A stretch of 64,000 nucleotides of DNA from Cryptomeria japonica (taxonomy: Eukaryota; Streptophyta; Pinopsida; Cupressales; Cupressaceae): the NCBI RefSeq assembly GCF_030272615.1, contig NC_081413.1, positions 558,149,136 through 558,213,135 of the forward strand, given 5' to 3'. The position numbers were made by a program, and so were the translations under genes. Shown piece by piece: positions 44,040 to 55,358 of this stretch; the first letter of the stretch is position 1; each line of letters opens with the position of its first letter. The notes beneath the pieces were generated by a model. That model ran no database searches. It saw nothing but the letters and a program-made list of their open reading frames with translations, and was not told the DNA's origin.

Positions 44040-44560
44040 CATGGGGATTCGGAACTGACAAGGTGACATATCATCTTGGATTCGGGGATATCATAAGTGG
44101 GATGAATTATGTGAAAGATCTAGGAGAGATGCAATGGTAGCCATAGCGTCAGCAGCTCGATTCTGATCTCTAGGTATCTTCTCAAAGGTGATAGTAGCAA
44201 ATGATGCTTTTAAACTATTCACCATTTGCTTGTACGGTATGTGTTTGTCATCCTTGGCCTGATATTCATCTGTTACTTATCGGATGACTAGTTGGGAGTC
44301 ACCATATATTTTTAACTCTTTCAATTTTCATTGTATGGCTAGTCTAAGTCCTGTGATCAAGGCCTCATATTTTGCTAGTTGTTTGTGCATGGAAATGTGA
44401 GCCTGTAAGACTTCAGGATGTTGTCACCTTGAAGTGTGATAAACAGAATGCCTACCCTCGAGCCATGCCTAGTGTATGAACCATCAAAGTAGAGCTTCCA
44501 TGGTTGTGCTGTTGTGATCATGAATATTTCTTCATCTAGAAAATTGGAAATAAGAGGATG
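44040..44560 (-). pseudogene. Tat-2 second (archaeal-type) RNase H domain
   Basis: PWKLYFDGSYTRHGSRVGI (44503-44445), then EYEAL-like LAKYEALITGLRLA after a stop, IYGDSQLVI, and RAADAMATIAS give the D-E-D-D residues of an RNase H fold distinct from the RT-linked one. A second RNase H between RNase H and integrase is the hallmark of the Tat lineage. Two or three stops break the frame. Confidence 0.85.
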
Positions 44561-44981
44561 ATCACCTATGAGGGGTGCATCAACCAACTGATCTGCAATA
44601 ACTTGGCCCTTGATAGCCTTACGATCCACATACTCGATGTCAAATTCACTTAAAATCATCATCCAATTGGCCAAGCGGCCAATCAATGCTGCTTTGTTGA
44701 GTAAGTACTTTAGTGGATCGATCTTTGCAATGAGTTGTACTTTATGTGTTAACAAATAGTGCCTCAGTTTAGTGGCTGCCAAGATTACTGCTAGGCAAGC
44801 TCGCTCAATAGGTGTGTAATTGAGTTCATAGCCAACCAGTGTGCGAGAGATATAGTATACAACAAACTCTTTCCCTTATGCATTATGTTGAGCTAGTAGC
44901 ACTCATAATGTTGTATTTGTTGCTGAAATATAGAGCAATAAAGGCTTACTTAGATCCAGTGGGATCAGCAATGGTGTATTC
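44561..44981 (-). pseudogene. Tat-2 RT-linked RNase H, downstream part
   Basis: Continues the frame cut at 52999/53000 after TOR-B is left out. It shows LLLYISATNTTL, EFVVYYISRTLVGYELNYTPIER, KLRHYLLTHKVQLIAKIDPL and RLANWMMILSEFDIEYVDRK. The catalytic Asp near the start is replaced (YISATNT where LYLSATD-like wording is common in this group). Confidence 0.85.
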
Positions 44982-45907
44982 TGTTAGGGTTCCCACAGAT
45001 ACTGAGAGGGGGGGGTGAATCAGTATCTGACCAGTAATGTAATTTTCTTAAAACTGAATATACAGAATATAAAGTAACAGTATACCGGTATGCAAGAATT
45101 AATGCAAATAACATAATCAAAAGCATCCACATGAAAAGAACACCATAACACAAGATTTTTAACGAGGAAACCCGGTGTGGGAAAAACCTCAGTGGGATTT
45201 GTGACCCACAATATTCACTTACTAACCAATAAGAGAATATTACTTACAATAAGGGCCTGCACATGCAGGAAGTCCAACTGCCTAGAGCTCACTACTCAAT
45301 AAGAAGTCACACTAACTTACAATGAGGATTTACACAAATCCAATATTCTATACTACTTTACAATAGCATCTTCAGTGCCAGATTCAGTACCGGTTCTTTC
45401 TCTGTTCTTTACATATACCCTTAACCTTCAATTCACACATTAGGTCTGCCTTACAATTTATTTATTGCCTTTTTCATATCTTACAAATGACTATAATGAT
45501 CTCTTTTATATACAAGAGTCATTTTACAATTTGCCAAGTCGGCTTACAATAATAAACAAAATAAAAAATCCTATCGGCTTCTGTGTCGGTATACATATTT
45601 CCTTCTGTGCCGGTGAACATCTTCTATGTCGGTGCCGATGTAGATTGATCTTCTGATGTCAGTGTACTAACTTGCTTGTGTTATATTTTACCGGTATAAT
45701 GTCTTGCCTGTGCTATAGGATTGCAAGGTTGCCTGTATGATGCTTTGTCGGTATAATGTCTTTGCCGGTGCCATGGGATTGCAAGGTTGCCTGTATGATG
45801 CTTTGCTGGTATAATGTCTTGTCGGTGCCATGGGATTGCAAGGTTGCCATCAATGACAAAATCTTCAATCACACACAATGTCTCATTGGAGTGTCCATAT
45901 GCCAACA
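44982..45907 (-). repeat. 3' LTR of TOR-B with tandem triplication
   Basis: 926 bp. A 57/58-bp unit (TATAATGTCT...TTGCAAGGTTGCC) occurs three times at about 45695-45850, against once in the other LTR. ACCGGT and TCGGT words recur. Minus-strand start TGTTGGCATATGG. Confidence 0.92.
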
Positions 45908-46218
45908 ATCTCCCCCTTTGGCATTGATGGCAACACTCATGAGAAATTTCAAAAAAAGATATCCAAAAATGTGTATACCAAAAATGTTACCAAAAAAAAT
46001 GTGAGAGCTCCCCCTGAGCATGTGATCCCTGCGTTTTGAATTTTCTCATCTACTACTCCCCCTTTGGCATCAATGACAAAGGTTAGTAGATAACCTCAAC
46101 CTTGTAGTTGGGTAGTTATTATCTAAAGAATATCTGCCAAAATTAAGTTTATATCATCCATAAACTTCTTGCTCTCCTTTATTGCTATCTCAATTCTGTA
46201 TACTGTACCGGTGAGATG
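45908..46218 (-). other. TOR-B 3' region with duplicated polypurine tract
   Basis: On the minus strand CATCAATGCCAAAGGGGGAG (45931-45910) abuts the LTR, and CATTGATGCCAAAGGGGGAG (46076-46055) lies about 145 bp upstream, with another CAGGGGGAG near 46008. TOR-A has the same doubling. Confidence 0.8.
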
Positions 46219-49200
46219 CTACAAGTGCTCTGTCAGTGTCTTGCTACCCTGTGTTAGTGCCTCTGAGATTTCCTTACGCAGAGATGCTAAATAGTCCAAT
46301 CTTGGACTTAGTTTAGATCTCAAAAATTTTGCCTTGTTTATTATTTTCTCTTTTTCTCTCCCCAATTTGAGCAGTTCTTCCTCAAAATTTGTTATCTTTT
46401 CTTCAAAAACTAATAATGTATCAGGTGAGTTAACAAAATTATCAACAAGTGTATTAATCTCTTCCTGTACCTTGCTCATCTTTTTATCTACATCTATGGT
46501 CAAAAGGTTTATCTTACGGGTGTCTTTGTACAGAGTTTTGAACTCTTTCAACCAATTGCACAGTTCCAATAGAAGTGTGTCAAATTCCCTGTTACACTTC
46601 TTTATTCCTTCCTCAAAGAATTCCTGTTTCTCTTTTTCTACACTTTCCTTTACAGTTTCTACCTTTGTTTGCTCAAAATTTCTAGAAATATATTTGCAGA
46701 GTGTATCCAACTGGCCTAAAGAATCTTTGTTGGCTATATTACAATTTGGAGCTATTAATTTCAAAACTGGAATTGAATCATCTATCACTTTATATGCTTG
46801 TAAGCTATAATCTGTTATTTTCTTGATAGATTCGAGCAATACCTCTGTCACATTTGATGGTGACCCAATAAACTGAGTGCTGGTGGAGGTTGTTGTGTTG
46901 ATATTGACCTCTGGTAGGTCTATTTGTGTCTCCATCTCTTTAAGCACAATTTTTCCTGCATCATGTCTTACCGGTGGAGTCTGTTCTGATGGTTGCTCTT
47001 TGTTATCAGGTCTATCTATGGTATCCTTATCTACCACTATGTTGATTTTTTGAGTATCAACATTCACAGTATATAGGACTTCAGGATTAGGATTATTATC
47101 CTCTGTGTCCATGCTCTCAGTTGTTGGTTGATCTTTTGCAGTTGTTTTTACTGGTGGAGTATCTAAAGGAGGTGGGGGTAAGTTGTCTCTGATCTTGATA
47201 CCTGGCGGTCCACCAACTTTACCTTTCCCTTTATCCTTTTGATATACCAGAATGGGCTTGGGATTCATATATTCTTCTTGTTTTTCCTTTTCAACCAAGA
47301 ATTTATCCCAACCATCTTCTATTTCAGTTGAAACTTCAGTGATTCTACTTGCCATTAATGATATGTGCCGGTGTGCAATGGAAAAGACTATCCGGTTGGC
47401 CTGAGCTATCAAATCATCAATTTCCTTAGGTGTTTTGACCGGATATACTGCAAGTAATTTTTCTATTTTAATTTTCTTATCTAACTCAATTACTTCTTTC
47501 CTTCTGGCCTCAAGTCTTTTATATAACTCATCAGGTATTTCATTTAGGACTTGCATCAAAAACTTTTTATACATATCCATGTGTAGTATAACACTTTCCT
47601 CAACTTGCCCTTTCTCATCTTCTGATAGGGTGTCATAGATTTTTCCTATGTTTTTTGTAGTCACATAAATCTGTCCATTTTAATTAAATAAATATTTGCT
47701 ATTTATTTGATTAAAAATCCACTAGCCATCAATTAATTAAATTAATATTAAATTAATTCATCCCCAAACATTCTTCTATTAATTAAATAAATTATTCAAT
47801 TTATTTTAATTAATTCATTAAAATCAAATTCCAATTTAATTAAATAAATAAAATCAATTTATTTAATTAAATCCCCTTTTCCTCTTTTAAATAAATTAAA
47901 TAAAACATTTATTTAAATCATTATCCCCACCCCACTTGCATTTTCCTACAAATGCAATTTGCACACATTTATTGAAATAAATGAATTTTTATTTTAAATA
48001 AAATCCTATTTTCCCTCACCCACCAAATCCACTTGCAAAATCTAATCCCCTTCTAGATTCTTCTAACCCCTTTCTAATTAGTCTAATCCATCCCCTAATT
48101 ATTGTCACATTCCTAAGCAAAAGGAAGTCACTTCTCAAAGCCTAAAAGTCTTTGATAACCATTAAAGGCTTTCAACCTTCAACCACTAAATGGCTCAAAG
48201 TCTTTGATAACCATTAAAGGCTTCCAACTTTCAACCACTTAATCCCCCAAAGTCTCCAATAACCATTAATGGTTAATTCAACCCTCCCACATGGTTAAAA
48301 CATTTGTTTTAACTCAACCTCTACCCAACCCAAGGGTCTCATCAAGCCTTTAATGCTTTGACCATGATTATCTCTTAATCATTTGCACAAAGGTTTATCC
48401 TTGGATTAACTCCTAATCCAGTGGGTAATCCTAATTTAGGCTTGACCCTTAGCCTTTAGATAACCATGAGGTCTTCTTAGGTCTTTAATGCCTCCAACCT
48501 CTTCTTTCAACCCAACCCTATGTTGACATTTGTCACCATTTCATTGGTTCAAATTGTGCACATGGATTCCCAACTTTCAAGCTTGACCCTTGATTAAACC
48601 TTTCAATCCTGGCCATCCGTTGCTCCATTTTTCCTATAAATAGAGCCCATTCCTTCATAATCCAGATCCTGAAAACTTGTATGCATCTAAGCTATAGACA
48701 TTTTAGAGAGCATTTAGCATAGCATAACTAAATCTTGTCTTTTTGGTTAAAATACATCATTTTAGCATAAAATTAGCTTTTCATTTCATATGTGGAGCTA
48801 TACTACAAATCTCAATCCTCCATAAGCATCCATAGTGCAAAAAGCTGCTGAGAGCTACACTATTTTGGAACTTGGAGAGGAGAGGAACAAGGGAGAAGAA
48901 GCTAAGGCCATGCTAAGAGGCAGTTGGAGATGCCTCATAATCTTTGTTTTTTTCATTAGATATATTAGCATGCTTTTTGTGTCTCTCTTGGTATGCCTTC
49001 ATATGTTTAGTTTTTGATTGACTAACACTAATGTTTCGTGTGTTTTGTGTTCTTTGATCTTAAACTAACCTTGTGCCATTTAGGAGGGCATCATTTTTCA
49101 ATTTTCCTTCCTCTGTGATCTCATTCAGCAATATGTCAAAAGGGGTCAAGTCAGTGTCTGTCTTCTTCTTCTTCTTGGGGGTCAGCTTTTTCTTAGGTGG

Positions 49201-50652
49201 AGCTTTCTTGACCGGAGACCTTACAGCTTGTTGCTTCTGTCTTGTCCTTCTAGGTGAAGGAGTGGATACAGGTGAGGGGTCTCTTTTCCTAACAACTCTT
49301 TTGATCGTTGCTGGCATGTCTCCTTCTGAGGAGGTATCTACCGGTGATAGATGAGTTTCAGGCTGTTGGGCTGCCAACTCTTCTTCTGTTATGTCGGTTT
49401 TCTTTAATACATCATCTTTTAAGGCTTTTGCTTGCCTGGATCCCTTTCTCACAAATGCCTCAACTTTGTTTACTCTCTTTTTAGATTGTATTTGACTTTC
49501 AATGTGCTCAGCACTACCAAATACTTCTTCCTTTGGTTTAGGGGGGGCTTCCAGAAGTGCTTTGGCATAAGTTTCCACTATGTGGTCATCTGTTTCATAC
49601 CCCATCTCTATAACCCAGACTGTTCTAGGGACGACTGCTTCCATTCAGACCTCATCCTTTTTTATTATAAAACATATATCATCCTTATACTTGTTGACAA
49701 TTTCTTGTGATAGTCTGATCCTCTTATTCATTCTGACCTTAAGTGCTTGAAAGTACTCATGGATGTTCTTTTCTTTGTTTTCACCCATGCTGTTGAATAA
49801 GTCAGACAATTGTTTTCCTACCGGTAGGTCAAATCCAAAATCCTTGTTGCCTATATCGGGAGCCTATTTGGTTATGTGTAGCATCAAGCATACAAGTAAA
49901 TTTCCAAATTTAAATGTTCCCTTCTTATCCTTCTTGATTTTTGCTAGATTGTCAATTAACTCATCTTTTAACCATTCACAGATATCAATTTTCACATTGT
50001 CCTTAACCATGTCATAAGCACTCTTTATGCATAAACTGGAAACAGAGTTAAGCCTATTTGCATGAGTTTCTTTGTAACCTAGAATCATGCTAACAAATCT
50101 AACATTTGTATCGGTCACATCATTAACCCTCAATGATCTCTTGTCGGATGTTGCACCAGTTAGGTTTGTTACTAGGTCCTTTGAGACCTTCTTGGTTTTG
50201 TCCGGTCTGGTACCGGTGGAAGGTAACCCTATTACTACTTTCACAGCTTCCTTGGTAATCTTGTGAACTGAATCAAGCCAAAAGAATGAACCATGTACCC
50301 TGCTAAGAACTATCCTAACCACTTCCTCGAGAAATTCAGGAATATAGAGGATTTCAGTGAATCCTAGGGTTTCAACAATTTTATGTTCGGGCTTCACATT
50401 TTCGGCATTGTCACATATGACAGATTTATACATGTCTTTGATTTCTTCATCACCTAATTCCTCTATGTTGCAATGAATATACATTCTAGGGTCTTCTGCA
50501 TAAACAATACCCTTTGGAATTTTGGAAAATGCACCTGTGTTATCATCTTTCTTAGCTACTTCGGGAACTAGCTGAAACACGAGCCTAGGTCGTTTTATAA
50601 CCTCAACTACTGGAGGGTTTGCTATGAATTCAGGTGCAGAGGAGGATGTCAT
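46219..50652 (-). pseudogene. TOR-B ORF2, split by a solo LTR
   Basis: From ATG 50652 to TGA-side end 46219. Leaving out the LTR 47656-49078 and five flanking bases gives one frame of about 1002 codons, with only two in-frame stops (TAG at 49866-49864, TGA at 49647-49645). The N-terminal part holds RIVLSRVHGSFFWLDS, HKITKEAVKVVIGL, LRVNDVTDTNVRFV, VKIDICEWLKDELIDNL and FGNLLVCLMLHI, matching TOR-A ORF2 in order. Next come a basic Lys/Pro-rich part (49200-49120, nuclear-signal-like PPKKKLTPKKKKK), an acidic/Thr-rich linker, and a C-terminal coiled coil (46500-46230). No pol or membrane motif is seen. Function unknown. Confidence 0.82.
47656..49078 (+). repeat. Solo LTR of a Tat-2-like family inside TOR-B ORF2
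   Basis: 1423 bp, plus orientation, TGTAGTCACATAAATC to TTGTGCCA, a diverged copy of the Tat-2 LTR. TATAAATA at 48635-48642. The flanks TTTTT (47651-47655) and TTTAG (49079-49083) are not identical, but removing the LTR and five bases keeps the ORF2 frame, which fits a 5-bp duplication that has since mutated. Confidence 0.8.
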
Positions 50653-50959
50653 GATGATAAATACCTTTTTCTGCCTTTGGATGGATTGGTTGCTGAAGTG
50701 CTTTGCCTCTTTGCTCGGAATGCCTTAGCTCAAAAATCTTTGCGCTCTTCTGAAGGTTTGAATTCACGATGAAATGAAATGGAGCCAAAAACCTTATTTT
50801 ATAAAGTCTTTTCTGTCACCTACCACATTAATTATTTTCCAGTAATATATTAACTCAACTCTATTTGCCAGTAATGAAGGATTTTCAACTTCTTTTCTCT
50901 AACCGAGGGAATAATAGCACATTTGTCATTAAGTTGCCAAACCCTCAAGATAATTTTCT
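50653..50959 (-). other. Spacer between TOR-B ORF1 and ORF2
   Basis: About 307 bp, no ORF; shorter than the matching spacer in TOR-A. Nothing that I can name as a promoter or splice site. Confidence 0.5.
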
Positions 50960-52117
50960 TCAATTTGATGAAGAACATCCTGGCGGTGGAGCATTGCTTT
51001 GTCCTACCGGTGGAGCATCATATTGTTCTACCGGTGAAGCATTTGTTGATTCTACTGGTGGAGGAGTAACACCAATATTTAGATCACCTTTTCTAATCCA
51101 TTGCTTTGAAAATTCTTGCTTAACCTCTTCAACCTTTTCTTTACCTTTCAAGCTAGCACTTTTATTATCTGCCAGTGTACCTTTACTTCTACAGAATTTA
51201 GCAATATGACCAATCTTGTTACATGCATAACAAGTTGCATTATTTTTCTGAATAGCTTTCCCATAACATATGTTGGTTTGTGTTCTGCATTTATTTGATA
51301 AATGACCAAATCTTCCACAAACATAACATCTTACATTCATTCTGCAATTTTCCGAGTTATGACCAAACTTGTTGCATTTGGTGCATTGACCAGTGGGAGG
51401 ATTGATGTTCTAATAATTCTTAGATCTACATTCATTTGTCCTATGACCAAATTTATTACAGTTAAAGCATTTTCCATTGAATTTGTAAGTATTAGAGGGT
51501 CTTACCGGTTTGCTTTGATCCTGGGTATTTGCAGTACCGGAGCTTTCTCCAACTTCAAATCCAACTCCAGAAGTGTCACCTTTGGGTTTTTGATTCTTCA
51601 ATAAGGTACCAAGTTCTTTTGAGCTTTTCTTGAATTTTTCTTTGTGTTGATTTGCAGTTTCCAATCCCCTTTCCAAGATCTCCTTTTGTCTCATTAGTTC
51701 ATTTGAGTCATTTTGAGTATGCATCAAATCTGTCTTCAACATATCATTTTCATAGCTAAGTCTTGTGTTCTCATTTGCTGCATCACTTAGTCTTCTGGTC
51801 AATTCTTCTTCATTCTTCTTTCTATCCTCAATCTCTTTGCAGAATCTCATAGTCATATCCTGCATTGCATTTTTTGTTGTCATGATCTCTTGTTTCAACT
51901 TGCCTATCATATCATTTAGTGATTCCTTTTCATCATTTTCATTTTTCAATTTTTCACAAAGTTCTCTTCTCTTATTTCTTGTAACAGTGAGATTTTCTTG
52001 AAGTGCCTGAATAATGTCCTGGGCTGCTTTTAAATCATCTTCTAATTTGATATTTTTCAACTTCTCTACATCATAGTCAGTAAGAGCTCCTTCAAGTTGT
52101 TTCATCAGATTTTCCAT
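50960..52117 (-). pseudogene. TOR-B ORF1: coiled-coil and CCHC protein, one stop
   Basis: Starts at ATG 52117 (the frame is open from 52144), about 60 bp from the primer site; about 386 codons with one in-frame TAG at 51412-51410. Residues 1-185 form a charged coiled coil (LEDDLKAAQDIIQALQENL; LMRQKEILERGLETA). Four intact zinc knuckles follow: CFNCNKFGHRTNEC, CTKCNKFGHNSENC, CYVCGRFGHLSNKC and CYACNKIGHIAKFC, then a Pro-rich tail. Same layout as TOR-A ORF1; RNA binding is inferred. Confidence 0.87.
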
Positions 52118-52174
52118 CTTTACCGGTGTCAAGATATTCCTCAAGCTGTTAGACTTCTGAAAATAGAGGACCAG

Positions 52175-52188
52175 GCTCTAATACCAAT
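52175..52188 (-). other. Primer binding site of TOR-B
   Basis: On the minus strand ATTGGTATTAGAGC follows the LTR end CCCTAACA directly: initiator Met tRNA type with one G/A-type difference from TOR-A. Confidence 0.88.
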
Positions 52189-52999
52189 TGTTAGGGTTCC
52201 CACAGATACTGAGAGGGGGGGGTGAATCAGTATCTGACCGGTAATGTAATTTTCTTAAAACTGAATATGCAGAATATAAAGTAACAGTATACCGGTATGC
52301 AAGAATTAATGCAAATAACAGAATCAAAAGCATCCACATGAAAAGAACACCATAACACAAGATTTTTAATGAGGAAACCTAGTGTGGGAAAAACCTCGGT
52401 GGGATTTGTGACCCACAATATTCACTTACTAGCCAATAAGAGAATATTACTTACAATAAGGGCCTGCACATGCAGGAAGGCCAACTGCCTAGAGCTCACT
52501 ACTCAATAAGAAGTCACACTGACTTACAATGAGGATTTACACAAATCCAATATTCTGTACTGCTTTACAATAGCATCTTCAATGCCAGATTCAGTACCAG
52601 TTCTTGCTCTGTTCTTTACATATACCCTTAACCTTCAATTCGCCCATTAGGTCTACCTTACAATTTATTTATTGCCTTTTTCATATCTTACAAATGACTA
52701 TAATGATCTCTTTTATATACAAGAGTCATTTTACAATTTGCCAAGTCGGCTTACAATAATAAACAAAATAAAAAATCCTGTCGGCTTCTGTGCTGGTATA
52801 CATATTTACTTTTGTGTCGGTGAACATCTTCCGTGCCGATGTCGGTGTAGATTGATCTTCTGATGTTGGTGTACTAACTTGCTTGTGTTATATTTTACCA
52901 ATATAATGTCTTGCCGGTGCCATGGGATTCCAAGGTTGCCATCAATGACAAAACCTTCAATCACACACAATGTCTCATTGGAGTGTCCATATGCCAACA
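52189..52999 (-). repeat. 5' LTR of TOR-B
   Basis: 811 bp; single copy of the 57-bp unit that is tripled in the other LTR. TG...CA on the minus strand; flanked by TATTC at 53000-53004. Confidence 0.92.
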
Positions 53000-54060
53000 T
53001 ATTCATGAGATAGTCTTTAAGCATCTGGAATGCTTGCTGGCATCTGGTATCCCATTGCAAATAGATGTTTTTATGTAACAGATGTGTAAAAGAATGACAC
53101 TTATCTGCCATTTGTGCAATGAATCTTTGGATGGATTGTAGCTGCCCTTGTAATGTCCTTAGTTGACTGATGTTTTTCCATGGTGGCATGTCCATGATTG
53201 CTTTGACCTTTGCTGGGTCGACCTTAATGCCTTCGCTTGAGACAATGTATCATAGAAGCTTCCCTGAGGTTACTCCAAAGACACATTTCTTTGGGTTGAG
53301 TCGAACATGATATTGTTCCAATCTATCAAATATTTTCTCTAATATTTCCAGATGACCTTCTCTTGTGAGTGATTTTGCCAGTAAGTCATCAACATAATCT
53401 TCCATTATGGTATGCATCATATCATGAAAGATGGTGGTCATTTCTTTTTGATAGGTCGCTCCTGCATTCTTTAGACCAAAAGGCATTACATTCCAGCAGT
53501 ATGTTCCCCATGGATATGTGAAGGTTGTCTTATATTGATCCTCTGGTGTGATCTTTATCTGGTTGTACCCTAAAAAGCCCTCCATGAGAGAAAGAATGGC
53601 ATGTCCTACTATTAGGTCCACTATTATGTCGATGTTTGGTAGGGGGAAGTCATCTTTAGGACATGCCTTGTTCAGATCTCTGAAGTCCATATAGATACGA
53701 ATGCCCCTATTTGGTTTGCCGACAAGCACAATATTGGATATCCAATCTGCATAATCAATTGGTCTAATAAAACCAACATCCAGGAGTTTCTTGAGTTCTG
53801 TTTTAACTAGTACCGCAATGTGGGGATGCATCTTGCAAAGTTTATGCTTGACAGGCTTGGCTCCTTCTACTACGGCGAGATGATGCATGACTAAATGAGG
53901 ATCAAGACCAAGCATGTCTGCATATGACCATGCAAAGTTGATCTGGCATTTTTTGAAGAATATGACAAACTTAGGCTGTTCATTTGGAGTTAAAAGAGAT
54001 GCCAGATGTATGTGGTGAGGAGTTTTAGGAGTCCCCACATTGTATTCTTTTGTTTCCTTG
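53000..54060 (-). pseudogene. Tat-2 reverse transcriptase and start of RNase H
   Basis: Frame 54038-53250: INFAWSYADMLGLDPHLV, KPVKHKLCKMHPHI, GIRIYMDFRDLNKACPKDDFPLPNIDIIVD, TFTYPWGTYCWNVMPFGLKNAGATYQ and the catalytic EDYVDDLLAKS, still intact, then NPKKCVFGV. A stop near 53249 precedes the connection region ISQLRTLQGQLQSIQRFI and WDTRCQQAFQMLKDYLMN, where TOR-B cuts it at 52999/53000. The enzyme makes the cDNA. Confidence 0.92.
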
Positions 54061-55358
54061 ATGAGAAACGATGATCATTTCTGCTATGTACTATAGTGGA
54101 GAATGTCAAACCTTTCATCCTTAGGCGCTTCAGAGAGGTTTTCACTATTGGATATGCTCTTTCTTTTTACTTTTGTGGGATCAAACAATGCCAAAGTGTG
54201 GTTTTCACTGGAAGATCCATGTTTTACTATTATATTTTTGCAGCTAGAAGGTTTGGCATCTGCCCCAAAGTATGCTGCACTATTTAGTTCAATGGCGAAT
54301 CTAACTTTGTGATCCCCGATTGGTATGTTATCGCGTAGTTCCAAAAAGTCAATGATCACCTCATCATTTTGGAAATGGTCAAGACATGGGGGATTAGGTT
54401 GGTTCCATTCAATGAGTTCATGATGGATAATGGGCATTACCTCATTGATCAGGTTAAGTTTATAAGACATGTCAGTGAGGGTCAAGACGTTATGGTGAAG
54501 GTCATTGATGGTACTCTCCCTGTCAGAATTAGGCATAGGATGTGACGTAGGGTCTGTGGAAGGTGTTTCTAGTTCAGGAACCCAAGAGGTCTTAATCTGT
54601 GCTTCTCCATAAACAAGGATTTATTTGTGAGGTGGAGGTGGTAATGCATCTTCCTCATCTGAAGTATTGAGATGTACTGAATCAAATTTCCCCTAATGTG
54701 AGTCGGCCTTTGAATCGCTTTCCAGTATCTGATTACTATATCATACCGGGATATCCTTTGAGTAAAACACTACAAGTGTGATCGGTTGATGTACATTTGT
54801 AGATGGAATAATGGGTGTTGTAGGAAGGATTATGGGGATCAGTAAATCCAATACTGGGAGTATCGTCATTGTTGAATTTGTTACTTCTGCTGGAATTTCC
54901 AATGTTGTTAATACTGCTAGGGGTTCTGATATTAATAGTGGTGCTATTGATGTACTTGTTGTTGCTGATGCGGTTGTTGGTTTGATTGGTGGGATGATTG
55001 GTGTTGTGGATGTGAATGCTGGATTTTTCAACTATATGGAGGTAATTGGTGTGGTTTTTGGTGTTGTTGATATGATCAAAGGTGACCTCTTTATGTTTGT
55101 AGTAGGCTGATATAGAGCTTTGCTGGGTTTCCATTTGAATCTGAGCTTAGGAGGGATCTCCTTTTGAAATCCTAATCATGTGTTATCTTTGGGCTTTAAT
55201 TTTGGCTGCAGCGGCTCATGTCGTCCTTGCTTGTAAGGTCCCAAAGCACTCTGACCATTATAACCCATTCTTTGCATAATGAGAAGGCCTTTTCCATATT
55301 GATATGTGGGAAGCTTAGCTTGTGGGATGTTCATGGTGATAGGATCTTTATAGATCCA
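54061..55358 (-). pseudogene. Tat-2 linker with G-patch-like motif
   Basis: GKGLLIMQRMGYNGQSALG (about 55292-55236) is a G-patch-like segment that directly follows the protease, as in Tat-1. Then a Thr/Ser/Ile-rich low-complexity linker (55130-54740), with many ACT/ATT codons and a stop, and the acidic pre-RT segment 54536-54084. Confidence 0.65.

Larger units (their letters stand above)
44982..52999 (-). mobile_element. TOR-B: second pol-less two-ORF element, minus strand
   Basis: 8018 bp including a 1423-bp solo LTR. Target duplication TATTC at 44977-44981 and 53000-53004. Left LTR (3' in its own orientation) 926 bp; right LTR 811 bp; the difference of 115 bp is two extra tandem units in the left copy. 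Primer site ATTGGTATTAGAGC (52188-52175, minus) and tract CCAAAGGGGGAGAT next to the left LTR match the TOR-A layout. ORF1 then ORF2, no pol. The LTRs differ at about 35 of 811 aligned positions. It inserted into Tat-2 pol between RT and RNase H. Confidence 0.9.

Noticed and set aside
46334-46810. 158-codon plus-strand ORF
   Set aside because: Antisense shadow of the coiled-coil end of TOR-B ORF2.
54811-55110. 99-codon plus-strand ORF
   Set aside because: Antisense of the Thr/Ile-rich linker of Tat-2; repetitive ATT/GTT codons, no motif.
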